This document shows positions 51,892-61,246 of a stretch of 64,000 nt of DNA, in pieces (within the stretch, counting starts at the first letter, position 1; each line of letters begins with the position of its first letter). This DNA is from Paenibacillus sp. FSL H7-0326. Lineage in GTDB: Bacteria > Bacillota > Bacilli > Paenibacillales > Paenibacillaceae. Made by a program: the position numbers and the translations under genes. The DNA is taken from contig NZ_MPVN01000005.1 of assembly GCF_001955535.1 (NCBI RefSeq), positions 372,001-436,000 of the forward strand, read 5' to 3'. Below the pieces are notes generated by a model that had not been told where the DNA came from, searched no databases, and saw nothing but the letters and a program-made list of their open reading frames with translations.

Positions 51892-52917
51892 TTAAGTGGT
51901 TCCAATTCGGACACCCATCTGATTAATCCAGCGGCGGTAAGCGACCGATAACAGATCGGCTTTATGATTCAGCTCTGCCTGCAGATCCAGCGGCAATAAC
52001 TCGGGCTTCTGGGTTTCAATAATCCACTTGTCCTGCTCGAATACGGTATCCTGAAAATCAATAAACTGCTGATCATCCACCTCATGCGCATAATTGCGAG
52101 ATACCGGCATATACACGATACACTCCTGCTCTGACACCGGCAGCACAGTCAGCATAATCCAGAGCGTCTGCCCCGTTGCCTGATCTCTCTTGGATAAACG
52201 GGCCGCAAGCGGTCTAAACACCTCCTTTACATAGATATAAGTGGTCCCCTCACGATGATCTGACCCGGAATGGGCAACCGGCTGGAAGATTGGCACATCT
52301 CCGGTATACACCCGATCCGGTTCTTTGAACACCTCAAAGTCCGGCAGCTCCGAATAATCCGGGTGACCAAGCAGACCGCCATGTACATACATCAGATGGG
52401 CAAAATCCGTAAAATTCTCAATGACTCTCGTCCCTGCAGCCTTCACATGATAAGGACCACATACGAGCGGCCGATATTCCGGATTCTCAAATTCCTCGAA
52501 GCTGGGCAAATCCGCCCTTGGCTCACCGATACACACCCACACGATACCGAATTTCTCCTGGCAATGATATTTGGTTGCCTTCGCTCTTGGCGGAATACGG
52601 TCATCCTTTCCTTGAGCAGGGATACATACGCATTTGCCGTCCGAATTGTACTGCCATCCATGATAAGGACAGACCAGATTTTCATTCTTGTCTACCCAGC
52701 CTTTGGACAGCATGGCTCCGCGGTGAACACAGAGATCACGCAGTGCATGCACACCTTTGCTTGACCGGTAAACAGCGACCCGCTCCTCCAGCACGATGAC
52801 AGATACTGGCTTGTCAGCAAGCTCATGCGAACTACATACCGGATGCCATTCATTCTCTAGCACGGTATCTGACAAGGCGGATGAACCTAACGGTTTAAGC
52901 AGTTTCTGATCAATCAT
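51892..52917 (-). CDS. Rieske non-heme iron oxygenase, oxygenase subunit
   Basis: A 341-residue Rieske-type mono- or dioxygenase alpha subunit. The [2Fe-2S] ligands are Cys63-X-His65 (CVHRGA) and Cys83-X2-His86 (CPYHGW). The mononuclear iron site is ENFTDFAHLMYVHGG (Asp171 bridge, His174, His179). Length and layout are those of single-chain demethylases or decarboxylases (dicamba, vanillate and caffeine demethylase types) rather than ring dihydroxylases with beta subunits. No reductase gene lies nearby. It is the last gene of an operon with a nucleoside-type importer and an amidohydrolase, 50 bases after the BMP gene, so its substrate is likely the imported heterocycle. Oxidative N- or O-demethylation is a guess from family. 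Confidence 0.88.
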   Translation of the reverse strand: MIDQKLLKPLGSSALSDTVLENEWHPVCSSHELADKPVSVIVLEERVAVYRSSKGVHALRDLCVHRGAMLSKGWVDKNENLVCPYHGWQYNSDGKCVCIPAQGKDDRIPPRAKATKYHCQEKFGIVWVCIGEPRADLPSFEEFENPEYRPLVCGPYHVKAAGTRVIENFTDFAHLMYVHGGLLGHPDYSELPDFEVFKEPDRVYTGDVPIFQPVAHSGSDHREGTTYIYVKEVFRPLAARLSKRDQATGQTLWIMLTVLPVSEQECIVYMPVSRNYAHEVDDQQFIDFQDTVFEQDKWIIETQKPELLPLDLQAELNHKADLLSVAYRRWINQMGVRIGTT

Positions 52918-52966
52918 TGTAATCCCCTCCTAAATTTTCATATTCTTTCTGCCTATTCCATCACCA

Positions 52967-54001
52967 CTACTCATTTTGAACTGAAATCTCTCCGCTCTTC
53001 AGGGCGTCGATCGTAGCCTGAACCTGATCCTTAATTTCCTGAGTCATTTTCTCCTCAAACCCATGGTAGGGACTCATGTATACCGCACCGTCTTTTACGC
53101 CTAGGGACATCGGCTCTGCCTTCATCGTTCCCTCCATGATGGATTTGATCGTAGCGGTCATCGCTGTTGGATAATCTTGAATCACACTGGTAATGACGGT
53201 GTCCGGAGCAACGGGGTTTAAATCTTCATTGGACCCGATGGCAAGTACACCCTCCTGCTTAGCAGCATCAATACCGCCCATTCCCGCTTGGTTTGCATTG
53301 GTCATAACGACATCTGCACCCTTTTCGATGAGGGAGATCGCAGTCTCCTTGGCCTTAGCGACATCCTCACTGGAACCCGTCATGGTCGTCAGGACGTTAA
53401 TACCAGGAACAGCCGCCTTCGCACCTTCTTCGAACCCTTTGACAGAATTCGTAATTGGCGGAATCTCCTGCCCGCCGATCGCCGCTACTGTCCCCGATTC
53501 AGACATCAAAGCCGCTACCGTTCCCATCAGATATCCCTGCTCCCGATTATTGATACTGATGGAAGCGACATTTGGACTTTGACTCACCGTGGCACTGGTG
53601 ACCAGAAACCAAGTGTCTGGATACTCCCCGGCGACAGACATCATAGGTTCTGCGAATTCAAATCCATGACCGATAACGACATCATATCCATCTGTCCCAT
53701 ACCCACGAATAAACTCCGCCATATCGGACTGGGCAACCTTCTCGGAATACTGCACTTCCGCACCAAGCTCACTCTCAATCTGCTTAAGCCCCTTATACGC
53801 TGTGGCGTTCCATCCGTTATCATTTACCGGGCCCGGCGTAAGCAGAGCGACCTTAAGCGGCTGATTTATTTCTGTAGCATCCGTACTGGAGCCTGCCGCT
53901 GCCTCCTCGCTCTGCCCGCTTTCTGCAGCACCACCGCACCCTGCGAGCAGAACAACAGCAAGAATCAACGTACACAACAAGTGGAATCGTCTATTCAACA
54001 T
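52967..54001 (-). CDS. BMP family nucleoside-type binding lipoprotein
   Basis: A 344-residue lipoprotein (lipobox LAGC) of the BMP/PnrA family, which binds purine nucleosides or related compounds for RnsBACD/NupNOPQ-like ABC importers. Recognisable parts are VALLTPGPVNDNGWNATAYK at the mature start, VVIGHGFEFAEP, NNREQGYLMGTVAALMSESG and NANQAGMGGIDAAKQ. It is encoded after the ATPase and permeases, the reverse of the B. subtilis nupNOPQ order. Nucleosides, nucleobases and some other ligands are known for this family. Confidence 0.93.
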   Translation of the reverse strand: MLNRRFHLLCTLILAVVLLAGCGGAAESGQSEEAAAGSSTDATEINQPLKVALLTPGPVNDNGWNATAYKGLKQIESELGAEVQYSEKVAQSDMAEFIRGYGTDGYDVVIGHGFEFAEPMMSVAGEYPDTWFLVTSATVSQSPNVASISINNREQGYLMGTVAALMSESGTVAAIGGQEIPPITNSVKGFEEGAKAAVPGINVLTTMTGSSEDVAKAKETAISLIEKGADVVMTNANQAGMGGIDAAKQEGVLAIGSNEDLNPVAPDTVITSVIQDYPTAMTATIKSIMEGTMKAEPMSLGVKDGAVYMSPYHGFEEKMTQEIKDQVQATIDALKSGEISVQNE

Positions 54002-54025
54002 TTTGGTGAATCCCCCTTTGATTGA

Positions 54026-55600
54026 TTAATCTATCATCCCGGCCATGCTGCGGCCGATTCGTTCTCGCGTTGCCTCTTCCCTGCTCACCATGTCCACAAT
54101 TCGGCCTTTGAATAGAACAGCGATTCGGTCTGAGAGTGACATCACCTCTTCAAGCTCCGTAGAGATGAGCAGAATGCCAACTCCCCGATCTCTCTCGGCC
54201 AGGAGCCGCTTATGTACATACTCCGCAGCTCCTACATCCATTCCGCGGGTTGGCTGCATCGCGATGAGGAGCTTTGGATTCAGCATCAGCTCTCTGGCCA
54301 GAATGACTTTTTGCTGATTGCCTCCTGACAGCTGACCGGCCGCATGCTCGCTCGAGGGTGTTCTGATATCAAACTCCTGCACAGCTTGTTCAGCAGTCTT
54401 CCTAATCGCTCCTTTTCGCAGCATGCCGAATTTGCTGAAGATGGGTGACTTGTACTGCTTAGCAATTAAATTCTCGCCAATGCTCATGGGCAGCATGAGC
54501 CCTTCCTTGTGCCGATCCTCGGGAATGTAACCTACACCTTGCTCGGTCATGTATCGGGGATGCAGACGCTGTACAGGCCTGCCGTCAAGCTTGACCTCTC
54601 CACTCGACAGCTCCGCTAGACCCATGAGTGCCTCACTCAGCTCACGCTGGCCGTTGCCGTCTACACCAGCAATGCCGACAATCTCCCCTTCCTGAACAGT
54701 GAGTTTGATATCAGATAACACGGGTACCTGGCTCCGCACCACCGATAGATCCTGCACCTCGAGCAAGCAGCGCTGACTATTGGTATAAGGACTATGCTTC
54801 AGTGCTGTGACCTCCCTTCCAACCATGAGCCTTGCCAGCTCCGCAGGAGTTGTTTCCTTCATGGCCATAGAGCCTTCCCATTGTCCGGCACGCAGCACAG
54901 TCACCTGATCACAGACCGCCTCCACCTCCTGCAGCTTATGGCTTATAAAGACGATCGTTTTCCCTTGCTCCTTCAGCGACCGCAGAACAACGAACAAATC
55001 CTTAACCTCCGGTGGAGTAAGCACGGCGGTTGGTTCGTCCATAATGATGAACTCTGCGCCGCGGTATAACGTCTTCACAATTTCAACACGCTGCTGCTGA
55101 CCGACAGATAATTCACTGACCCGCTTTGCGGGATCTACATCAAGACCGTAGGCATCTGAGATCTTCTTAATCTCTGCACAAGCTCTGCGAAAATGAAACC
55201 AAGGACTTCGGCCCTCCTTCAGCCCAAGCACCACATTCTCTGCCACGGTCAATGCCGGTATCAGCATAAAATGCTGATGGACCATACCGATTCCGATCTC
55301 CATCGCCTGTCTGGGTGAATCAAAATTGACTTGCTTACCTTTAAACAGAAGCTCTCCCTCATCAGGATGAAGAAGGCCTGACAGCATATTCATCAGCGTG
55401 CTCTTCCCTGCACCGTTCTCGCCCAGGATGGCATGGATTTCGCCATACTTGATGCGGAGATCAAGACGATCATTGGCTGTGAACGATCCAAACCGCTTGG
55501 TGAGTCCTCTGGTTTCCAAAATATAATCATCATGCTCGGGGGACGAGTATCTCTGTCCAACCGAAGGCTGTTCTATAGGCTCAGAAGTGTGTGACTGCAT
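54026..55600 (-). CDS. Nucleoside-type ABC importer ATPase (two NBDs)
   Basis: A 524-residue double ATPase of the RbsA/NupO type. The first domain has GENGAGKSTLMNMLSG and LSVGQQQRVEI, with IIMDEPTAVLTP as Walker B. The second has GVDGNGQRELSEALMG (degenerate Walker A), LSGGNQQKV and LIAMQPTRGMDVGA. The unequal second site is normal for the family. It energises the two permeases encoded upstream in the operon and is followed by the BMP gene. Confidence 0.94.
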   Translation of the reverse strand: MQSHTSEPIEQPSVGQRYSSPEHDDYILETRGLTKRFGSFTANDRLDLRIKYGEIHAILGENGAGKSTLMNMLSGLLHPDEGELLFKGKQVNFDSPRQAMEIGIGMVHQHFMLIPALTVAENVVLGLKEGRSPWFHFRRACAEIKKISDAYGLDVDPAKRVSELSVGQQQRVEIVKTLYRGAEFIIMDEPTAVLTPPEVKDLFVVLRSLKEQGKTIVFISHKLQEVEAVCDQVTVLRAGQWEGSMAMKETTPAELARLMVGREVTALKHSPYTNSQRCLLEVQDLSVVRSQVPVLSDIKLTVQEGEIVGIAGVDGNGQRELSEALMGLAELSSGEVKLDGRPVQRLHPRYMTEQGVGYIPEDRHKEGLMLPMSIGENLIAKQYKSPIFSKFGMLRKGAIRKTAEQAVQEFDIRTPSSEHAAGQLSGGNQQKVILARELMLNPKLLIAMQPTRGMDVGAAEYVHKRLLAERDRGVGILLISTELEEVMSLSDRIAVLFKGRIVDMVSREEATRERIGRSMAGMID

Positions 55601-55643
55601 TAGTTCATCTCCTCCTTCCGTGTATCAATCATCCAGGCACTGC

Positions 55644-56582
55644 TCATGCATGACGATTGGCTGCACTTTTATAAGGTTTGCCTGTCGCAGCCGGCTGTCT
55701 TGCCTTACCTGAGAACCAGGCCAGCGCAAGCATGGTCAGAAGATAAGGAAACATCAGCATGAACTGGTAAGGAATCTCGATGCCGAAGGACTGGATACGA
55801 AGCTGAAGCGCATCAGCTCCTCCGAATAATAAGGAAGCTCCCATCGTCCCCGCGGGTGTCCAGCGGCCAAAGATTACAGCCGATAGTGCGATAAAGCCTC
55901 TGCCCGCTACCATATTCTCCGTGAATTGATTCAGAATGCCGAGTGACAGTGCACAGCCTGCCAGACCTGCGAGCATACCGCCAATGAGACAGCAGGTGTA
56001 TCGAACCCGATGCACCCTTACCCCGAGCGTATCTGTCGCAAGCGGGTTCTCGCCTACAGCGCGGACTGTCAGCCCCCACCGGGTTCGGTATAAGACAACA
56101 CTTGTGATCGGAACCAGTAAAAATGCGAGGTAAGCCAGCAGGTTTTGTTCAAATATAGCGGGGCCGATCCAAGGTATATTTTGAAGAAAAGGGATATGAG
56201 GTACGGGAACCGCATCCACTTGAATCGTTTCTGTACCCATACCTAGAAGACTCCTGCCAAAGACTGTCGTCAGACCAAGACCGAGAAGATTCAGCGCTGT
56301 GCCGATGATGACCTGGTCCGCACCGGTCGTTACGGTCAAGAATGCAAAGATGATGCCAACCAATCCGCAGACCAGAAATCCAGCAGCCAGCCCGGCCCAT
56401 ACATGACCGCCATAGTACGCACCCACCACTCCAGCCAGTGCCCCGATCAGCACCATGCCCTCCATGCCGATGTTCAGAATCCCACTTTTGGACATGAACA
56501 GCACACCAATTGCGGCCAGTAGCAGGGGTATGGAGAGACGGATTGCAGCAGCCACATAACTAATCCATAGCTCTTCACCCAT
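55644..56582 (-). CDS. Nucleoside-type ABC importer permease (second)
   Basis: A 312-residue permease of the NupQ type with about nine membrane segments. The family block SGILNIGMEGMVLIGAL is near residue 33-49, and VGENPLATDTLGVRV is the cytoplasmic coupling loop. ATG at 56582 overlaps the end of the first permease gene by eight bases and follows AGGAGG at eight bases; a farther ATG at 56693 lies inside that gene. The C-terminus is basic. Confidence 0.92.
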   Translation of the reverse strand: MGEELWISYVAAAIRLSIPLLLAAIGVLFMSKSGILNIGMEGMVLIGALAGVVGAYYGGHVWAGLAAGFLVCGLVGIIFAFLTVTTGADQVIIGTALNLLGLGLTTVFGRSLLGMGTETIQVDAVPVPHIPFLQNIPWIGPAIFEQNLLAYLAFLLVPITSVVLYRTRWGLTVRAVGENPLATDTLGVRVHRVRYTCCLIGGMLAGLAGCALSLGILNQFTENMVAGRGFIALSAVIFGRWTPAGTMGASLLFGGADALQLRIQSFGIEIPYQFMLMFPYLLTMLALAWFSGKARQPAATGKPYKSAANRHA

Positions 56583-57720
56583 TTTTTCCGCCTCCTGCCT
56601 TGGACAGAGACACCTTGCCCGGATGAGCACCAGCCTGCGCTCCTTCGAGTTTGTGCAGCATCCAATTTGTAATTTGACGTTTGTATTTGCCAAACCAATA
56701 TCTGTTGCATACTACGATGATAATCATCAGCGCCTGAATGACGAGCACGAGCGAGGTTGAAGCACCGGTCACTCGCTGCATTGCATTCGCTCCGCTCTTC
56801 ATCCCTCCGAATAATAGCGCCGATACCATATTGCCGAGCGGATGCGTATTTCCGAGCAGTGCGACCGCAATTCCCTCATAGCCATAGCCTGGTGAGAAAT
56901 TTTGCAATAGCCTGTGCTGAACGCCAGCAATTTCGATGTATCCGCCGAGCCCGGCCAGCCCACCGCTGACGAGCATCACCATGACCATGTTCCTTCTCAC
57001 CGGCATCCCCATGACTGTGGCCGCCTGCCCGTTAAGTCCTGTGGAGCGTATCTCATAGCCCCAGGTCGTCCTGTGGAGCAGGAAATACATAAGAACCGCA
57101 ACGACAATGGCGATGATAAAACCATAGTGCAGCCTGGACCCGAGCAGTGTCGGCAGAACCGAGCTATCCGGAAGGGGGGCCGATTGAGGCATACTCCCAT
57201 TCGGATCCTTCAGAGGGCCTGTGACCATATAGCTGATCAAATAAATTGCGATATAATTCAGCATAATGGTGTTAATGATCTCGCTTGCTCCCCGCCCTAC
57301 CTTAAGCAGTCCGGCGATGCTGCCCCAGATTGCTCCGCCAAGACAGCCGCACAAGAGAGAGAGCGGTAAATGCAAGAGAAACGGAGTATCTGCCGGCATA
57401 AGCAGGGCAGCCATCGCCCCTGTAAGGGCTCCAATGTAGATCTGACCCTCCGCTCCAATATTGAACAGCCCGCTTCGATAAGCAAAGCTGTAGCTCAGGC
57501 CCGCAAACAAGAGCGGAGTTGCTTTTACCAGAGTCTCTTTGATACTGTTCACACTGCCTGCTGCCCCCTGCCAGATCAGCCCGTATGCTTCGAGCGGTGA
57601 TACACCCGCCGCAGCCATCACAAGCCCTCCTGCAAACAGGGCCAGCAGAATGGCAAACGCATAGAAGATAAGCTCCATCCCCCACTCTACGCTTCTGGTC
57701 ACCCACCTTCGATGTGACAT
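56575..57720 (-). CDS. Nucleoside-type ABC importer permease (first)
   Basis: A 381-residue permease of the NupP type with about ten membrane segments. Family blocks are SGLFNIGAEGQIYIGALTG and STGLNGQAATVMGMPVRRN. It is coupled to the second permease by an eight-base overlap. The C-terminal 40 residues are basic and cytoplasmic. It forms the importer with the neighbouring permease, ATPase and BMP protein. Confidence 0.93.
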   Translation of the reverse strand: MSHRRWVTRSVEWGMELIFYAFAILLALFAGGLVMAAAGVSPLEAYGLIWQGAAGSVNSIKETLVKATPLLFAGLSYSFAYRSGLFNIGAEGQIYIGALTGAMAALLMPADTPFLLHLPLSLLCGCLGGAIWGSIAGLLKVGRGASEIINTIMLNYIAIYLISYMVTGPLKDPNGSMPQSAPLPDSSVLPTLLGSRLHYGFIIAIVVAVLMYFLLHRTTWGYEIRSTGLNGQAATVMGMPVRRNMVMVMLVSGGLAGLGGYIEIAGVQHRLLQNFSPGYGYEGIAVALLGNTHPLGNMVSALLFGGMKSGANAMQRVTGASTSLVLVIQALMIIIVVCNRYWFGKYKRQITNWMLHKLEGAQAGAHPGKVSLSKAGGGKNG

Positions 57721-57749
57721 TCCATCCCCTCCTTCTATAGAAGACGTAG

Positions 57750-59144
57750 TTAGCTGCGGACACTGTAAACAGGATAACGGTTCATCAGCTTCTCCCTTAA
57801 CCGATCCACCCTTGCCTGTGCCCGCCTGATGATCTCCTCCTCATCAACGAGCGTGCAGCGTCCAGCTTCCACAACTATCTGTCCATTTACAAGCACCGTA
57901 TGAACATCGTTCCCATTGGCGTTATAGACGAGTGCAGAGGAATAACGATGAATTGGGGCAATATGGGCTTTTTGCATATCAATAATGACGATATCTGCCT
58001 TCTTCCCGGGCTCAAGCGAGCCCAAATCCTTCTCTCTGCCCATCGCCTTGGCTCCGCCGCGGGTACCCATTTCGAGTACCTCCATGGGAGGGAGCATCGT
58101 GGAATCCAAATGATGCACTTTATGCAGACATGCCGTGAACTTCAGCACTTCAAGATTATCCTGACAGTTGTTACTGCCCGGTCCATCTGTACCTAGCGCA
58201 ACATTGATGCCTGCCTTTCGCATTTCAGGCACCCTTGCAACGCCGGAGGCAAGATACATATTAGATACCGGACAATGAATAACGGATGCCTGGTGCTTAG
58301 CAAGGAGTTCAAGCTCGCCGTCATCGAGCCATATTCCGTGCACCACCTGAGTCCTTGGACCAAGCATGCCGACTGCTTCGACCAGCTCCAGATTCCGAAG
58401 TCCAAACCGGGACAGCGTATTGTCAATCTGATCACTCGTTTCGGCGACATGAATATGCGTGATCAAGTTCCGGTCCCGGCTGAATTTGGCCGCCCGTTCA
58501 AGGAACGGTCTGGAGCAGCCGTACAAATTTAATGGACCCATAGCAATCTCGATCCGTCCTGTTCCTTCCCCCTGCCAGCGGTCTAGCAGCGCTGCTGTAC
58601 GCTCGAAGATGACGTCCTCCTCTTCTCTCAGCCTCGGCTCGTAGCTTAGGTCCACTCCCCCGCGAGCCAGATGTCCGCGGATCCCTGATTCCACCATGGC
58701 CCGGAGTACATTCTCCGTATTCTCCTCGTAGGTATGAATATAATGGTGATCCATGATGTATGTAGCGCCTGACTTTAAATTTTCGATACATCCAATCAGT
58801 GCTGCCAAATAAAAATCCTCTGCCTCCATAGCAAGCGATCCCGGCCAAATCACCTGCCGCAGCCACTCGGATAAGGGATGATCATCTGACACGCCGCGAA
58901 GAAAGGTCTGAAATAGATGCGTGTGGCCGTTAATGAGACCGGGGATGACCGCTTTGCCGCCAGCGTCTATTTTGCGATCTGCCTCCAGCAGATGGCGGAT
59001 ACTCCCTTCCTCCAGAGGCCATGCTCCTGTCTCTACAATTTGGTCATGCTGGATGTATACATAGCCTGGAGAATACACTTCATTGTCCGCATTCATCGTC
59101 AGAATCGTGCCATTATATATAAGCGTTGTACTAATGATGATCAC
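57750..59144 (-). CDS. Amidohydrolase, purine/heterocycle deaminase-like
   Basis: A 464-residue metal-dependent amidohydrolase of the TRZ/ATZ and 8-oxoguanine/SAH deaminase group. Metal ligands are in GHTHLFQTFL (HxH), HIHVAET, VHGIWLDD and GTDGPGSNN. It hydrolyses an amino, chloro or similar group from a heterocycle. No good ribosome binding site precedes the upstream ATGs at 59195; AGGCAGGAA precedes GTG at 59144, and a GGAAGTGAT stretch would even suit an ATT four codons later, so the start is uncertain. It leads the importer operon and faces a PucR regulator, favouring a purine-like substrate. S-triazines or pterins remain possible. Confidence 0.85.
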   Translation of the reverse strand: MIIISTTLIYNGTILTMNADNEVYSPGYVYIQHDQIVETGAWPLEEGSIRHLLEADRKIDAGGKAVIPGLINGHTHLFQTFLRGVSDDHPLSEWLRQVIWPGSLAMEAEDFYLAALIGCIENLKSGATYIMDHHYIHTYEENTENVLRAMVESGIRGHLARGGVDLSYEPRLREEEDVIFERTAALLDRWQGEGTGRIEIAMGPLNLYGCSRPFLERAAKFSRDRNLITHIHVAETSDQIDNTLSRFGLRNLELVEAVGMLGPRTQVVHGIWLDDGELELLAKHQASVIHCPVSNMYLASGVARVPEMRKAGINVALGTDGPGSNNCQDNLEVLKFTACLHKVHHLDSTMLPPMEVLEMGTRGGAKAMGREKDLGSLEPGKKADIVIIDMQKAHIAPIHRYSSALVYNANGNDVHTVLVNGQIVVEAGRCTLVDEEEIIRRAQARVDRLREKLMNRYPVYSVRS

Positions 59145-59452
59145 TTCCTGCCTAATGTTAGTATTTGTTACATTTCTGTGAATTGATCTCATCATAAAGG
59201 ATTGAATATTTCATTGTCATTGGCTATAGTAGACTAAAACATTTTAATTTGTTGGTTAAGTTAACCATTTAATTGTAGTAACCTAACGTATATCTAACAT
59301 ATTATGTTTGAAAAAATGAGCGTTTTCGCTTCCTCACTATTTCTAGCTATTAAGAATCTTCACGCATGACTCAATCCTTCAACAGGATAGCATTCTGATA
59401 AAATTCTGATACAGAAGTACTCCTCATGAATCGAAACCTTCGGAGGTAATCT
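59145..59452. other. Divergent control region of the PucR locus
   Basis: A 308-base AT-rich gap between the amidohydrolase operon and pucR. It carries the PucR-box palindrome (59247-59267) and a direct repeat of ATTCTGAT at about 59392-59410 near the pucR start. No gene or riboswitch was recognised. Confidence 0.5.
59247..59267. promoter_or_regulatory. PucR box palindrome
   Basis: ATTTGTTGGTTAA (59247-59259) matches the B. subtilis PucR box, recalled as WWWCNTTGGTTAA, at 12 of 13 positions. The core lies in a perfect palindrome TGGTTAA-G-TTAACCA (59253-59267), so the opposite strand also reads a partial box. Its place in the divergent gap beside a pucR gene supports a functional operator. 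Confidence 0.75.
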
Positions 59453-61138
59453 ATGAAAATATCCGATTTGCTCGACATTCCCATGCTCGCCAGCTCCCGG
59501 GTAACCGCCGGACGCGAGGGACTTTATCGTGATGTGTACTCAGTCAATATGATGGACTCGCCCGACATCTTCGAATACCTCAAGCCTAATGAGCTCCTCC
59601 TTACCACCGGATATGCCATCAAAGACAAGCCCGAGATATTAACACAGCTGGTCACAAGGATGGCTGAGCTGGGCTGTGCCGGACTTGGCATCAAGACAAA
59701 GCGGTATCTTGATCACATTCCTGAAGAGGCCAAGGAGGCCGCGGACCGTCTTCAGTTTCCACTGCTGGAGCTGTCGCTCGACTGCGCGCTCTCCGAAGCG
59801 CTGCATCAGCTGCTGGCCCGTATTATGGAATCCCGAACAGAGGAGATGAGATATGCACTTGAGAGCCACCGATACTTCTCCGACATTCTTCTGGAAGGCA
59901 AAAGTCTTCAAACGATTCTGGAGGAGCTCGCAAGGCTCCTCTCCTATCCCGTACTTCTTGTGAACCGCAGCTTGGAGCCTTTTGCTACATCATCCGGATT
60001 TGGAACTGCCTACTCCTCGCTCCTGCAAGATATCTCGAACTGGCTGCCATCTATGCTGCATGGGGCCCGCTCTCCCAGCATCCCGCTGCCACCCGGCAGT
60101 GCTGTTCCTTTTTCCTATTTGCTTCAGTATCCGATCCAGACTGATCAGTCCCAAGGATACCTGCTGTCCTTTACGAATCAGAATCCGGTCAGCACGCTCT
60201 CCTTGCTCACACTCGAGCAGGCAGCGAACGTAATCAGCTTTGATCTGCTGAAGCGCCAGGCTGTCAAGGAACGCTCCCGCCGCTACAAGAACGACTTCTT
60301 CGGCGACCTTGTGGATGGACTGATCTCAGACAAGCAGGACCTGATTCATCGCGGGCGCCGATATGGACTCAGTGAACAGCGCTCGTATTACTGTGTTGTG
60401 CTGAAGAAGGATGCCCCTCTCCGCAGCCACAATAGCTTCAGCTCCTATTCACCATTGCTGCCGAGTGACTCCATCAGAGGGCGCACAGCTTCAATGAAGG
60501 AAGACCTGTATGAGCTCGTGAAGGGGGAAGCTAAGGCGAGCGACTTCTCATTCATTCTTTTTTCCAAAAATGATGCCGTCGTCATGCTGCTTCCAGTGAA
60601 TACCCTTGAGGAAGCGGTCCCAGACGAGCACCAGCTGCCTGAACGTCTTCTCGCCTCACGCTTGAAGCAGATGATTCATTCGCTCTGGTCTCAGCATGAA
60701 GTATCGCTGTCCGTCGGGGTCAGCAATACTGCAGATGAGCTGTCTCAGCTGCCGCGAGCTTACCAAGAAGCACTCGATGCATTGCAGACGGGTCTGCACA
60801 GCCAGCAGCAGCGCTACGTGCAGTTCTATCATGTCAAGGAGTTATCTGACCTGTTGCGGATGCTTCCGCAGGAGGACCTGCAGGAGTTTATCAAAGAAAC
60901 GTTCGCACACTTGCTCTTTCTGGAGGACAAGGAACGCGGAGAGCTCTTGAAGACGCTGCGGAGTTTTTTGGATAATCACTGCCATATTGCCGATACGGCC
61001 AAGCAATTGTACCTTCACCGAAATACGGTGATTTATCGGCTGGACAAATGTGAGCAGCTGACAGGCCGCTCTCTGCGCCTGCCTGCCAACAGCCTGCGCT
61101 TTAGAGCAGCGTTTTTGATGGAGGAGTTATTAAATTAA
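59453..61138 (+). CDS. PucR family transcription regulator
   Basis: A 561-residue regulator with the PucR N-terminal domain (about 1-125: VYSVNMMDSPDIFEYLKPNE then LLLTTGYA), a central GAF-like and GGDEF-like linker, and a C-terminal PucR helix-turn-helix (about 495-555: DNHCHIADTAKQLYLHRNTV, IYRLDKCEQLTGRSL). B. subtilis PucR activates purine catabolism genes in response to allantoin-type intermediates. Start follows CGGAGG. It is divergent from the importer/amidohydrolase/Rieske operon, with a PucR box between them, so it is the likely controller of that operon. Confidence 0.9.
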   Translation: MKISDLLDIPMLASSRVTAGREGLYRDVYSVNMMDSPDIFEYLKPNELLLTTGYAIKDKPEILTQLVTRMAELGCAGLGIKTKRYLDHIPEEAKEAADRLQFPLLELSLDCALSEALHQLLARIMESRTEEMRYALESHRYFSDILLEGKSLQTILEELARLLSYPVLLVNRSLEPFATSSGFGTAYSSLLQDISNWLPSMLHGARSPSIPLPPGSAVPFSYLLQYPIQTDQSQGYLLSFTNQNPVSTLSLLTLEQAANVISFDLLKRQAVKERSRRYKNDFFGDLVDGLISDKQDLIHRGRRYGLSEQRSYYCVVLKKDAPLRSHNSFSSYSPLLPSDSIRGRTASMKEDLYELVKGEAKASDFSFILFSKNDAVVMLLPVNTLEEAVPDEHQLPERLLASRLKQMIHSLWSQHEVSLSVGVSNTADELSQLPRAYQEALDALQTGLHSQQQRYVQFYHVKELSDLLRMLPQEDLQEFIKETFAHLLFLEDKERGELLKTLRSFLDNHCHIADTAKQLYLHRNTVIYRLDKCEQLTGRSLRLPANSLRFRAAFLMEELLN

Positions 61139-61154
61139 TGCACCATTATATGGG

Positions 61155-61183
61155 TTGTTTACCAACTTTCAATCCTATAAAAT
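61155..61183 (+). promoter_or_regulatory. Predicted promoter of the serine hydrolase gene
   Basis: TTGTTT, 17-base spacer, TAAAAT, located about 65 bases upstream of the coding start. Moderate match only. Confidence 0.4.
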
Positions 61184-61246
61184 GAAACCAGTGTGGTTAG
61201 ATCCATTACATAAGGTCATAATCAGAATTGGAGGCTTACTTACAAC

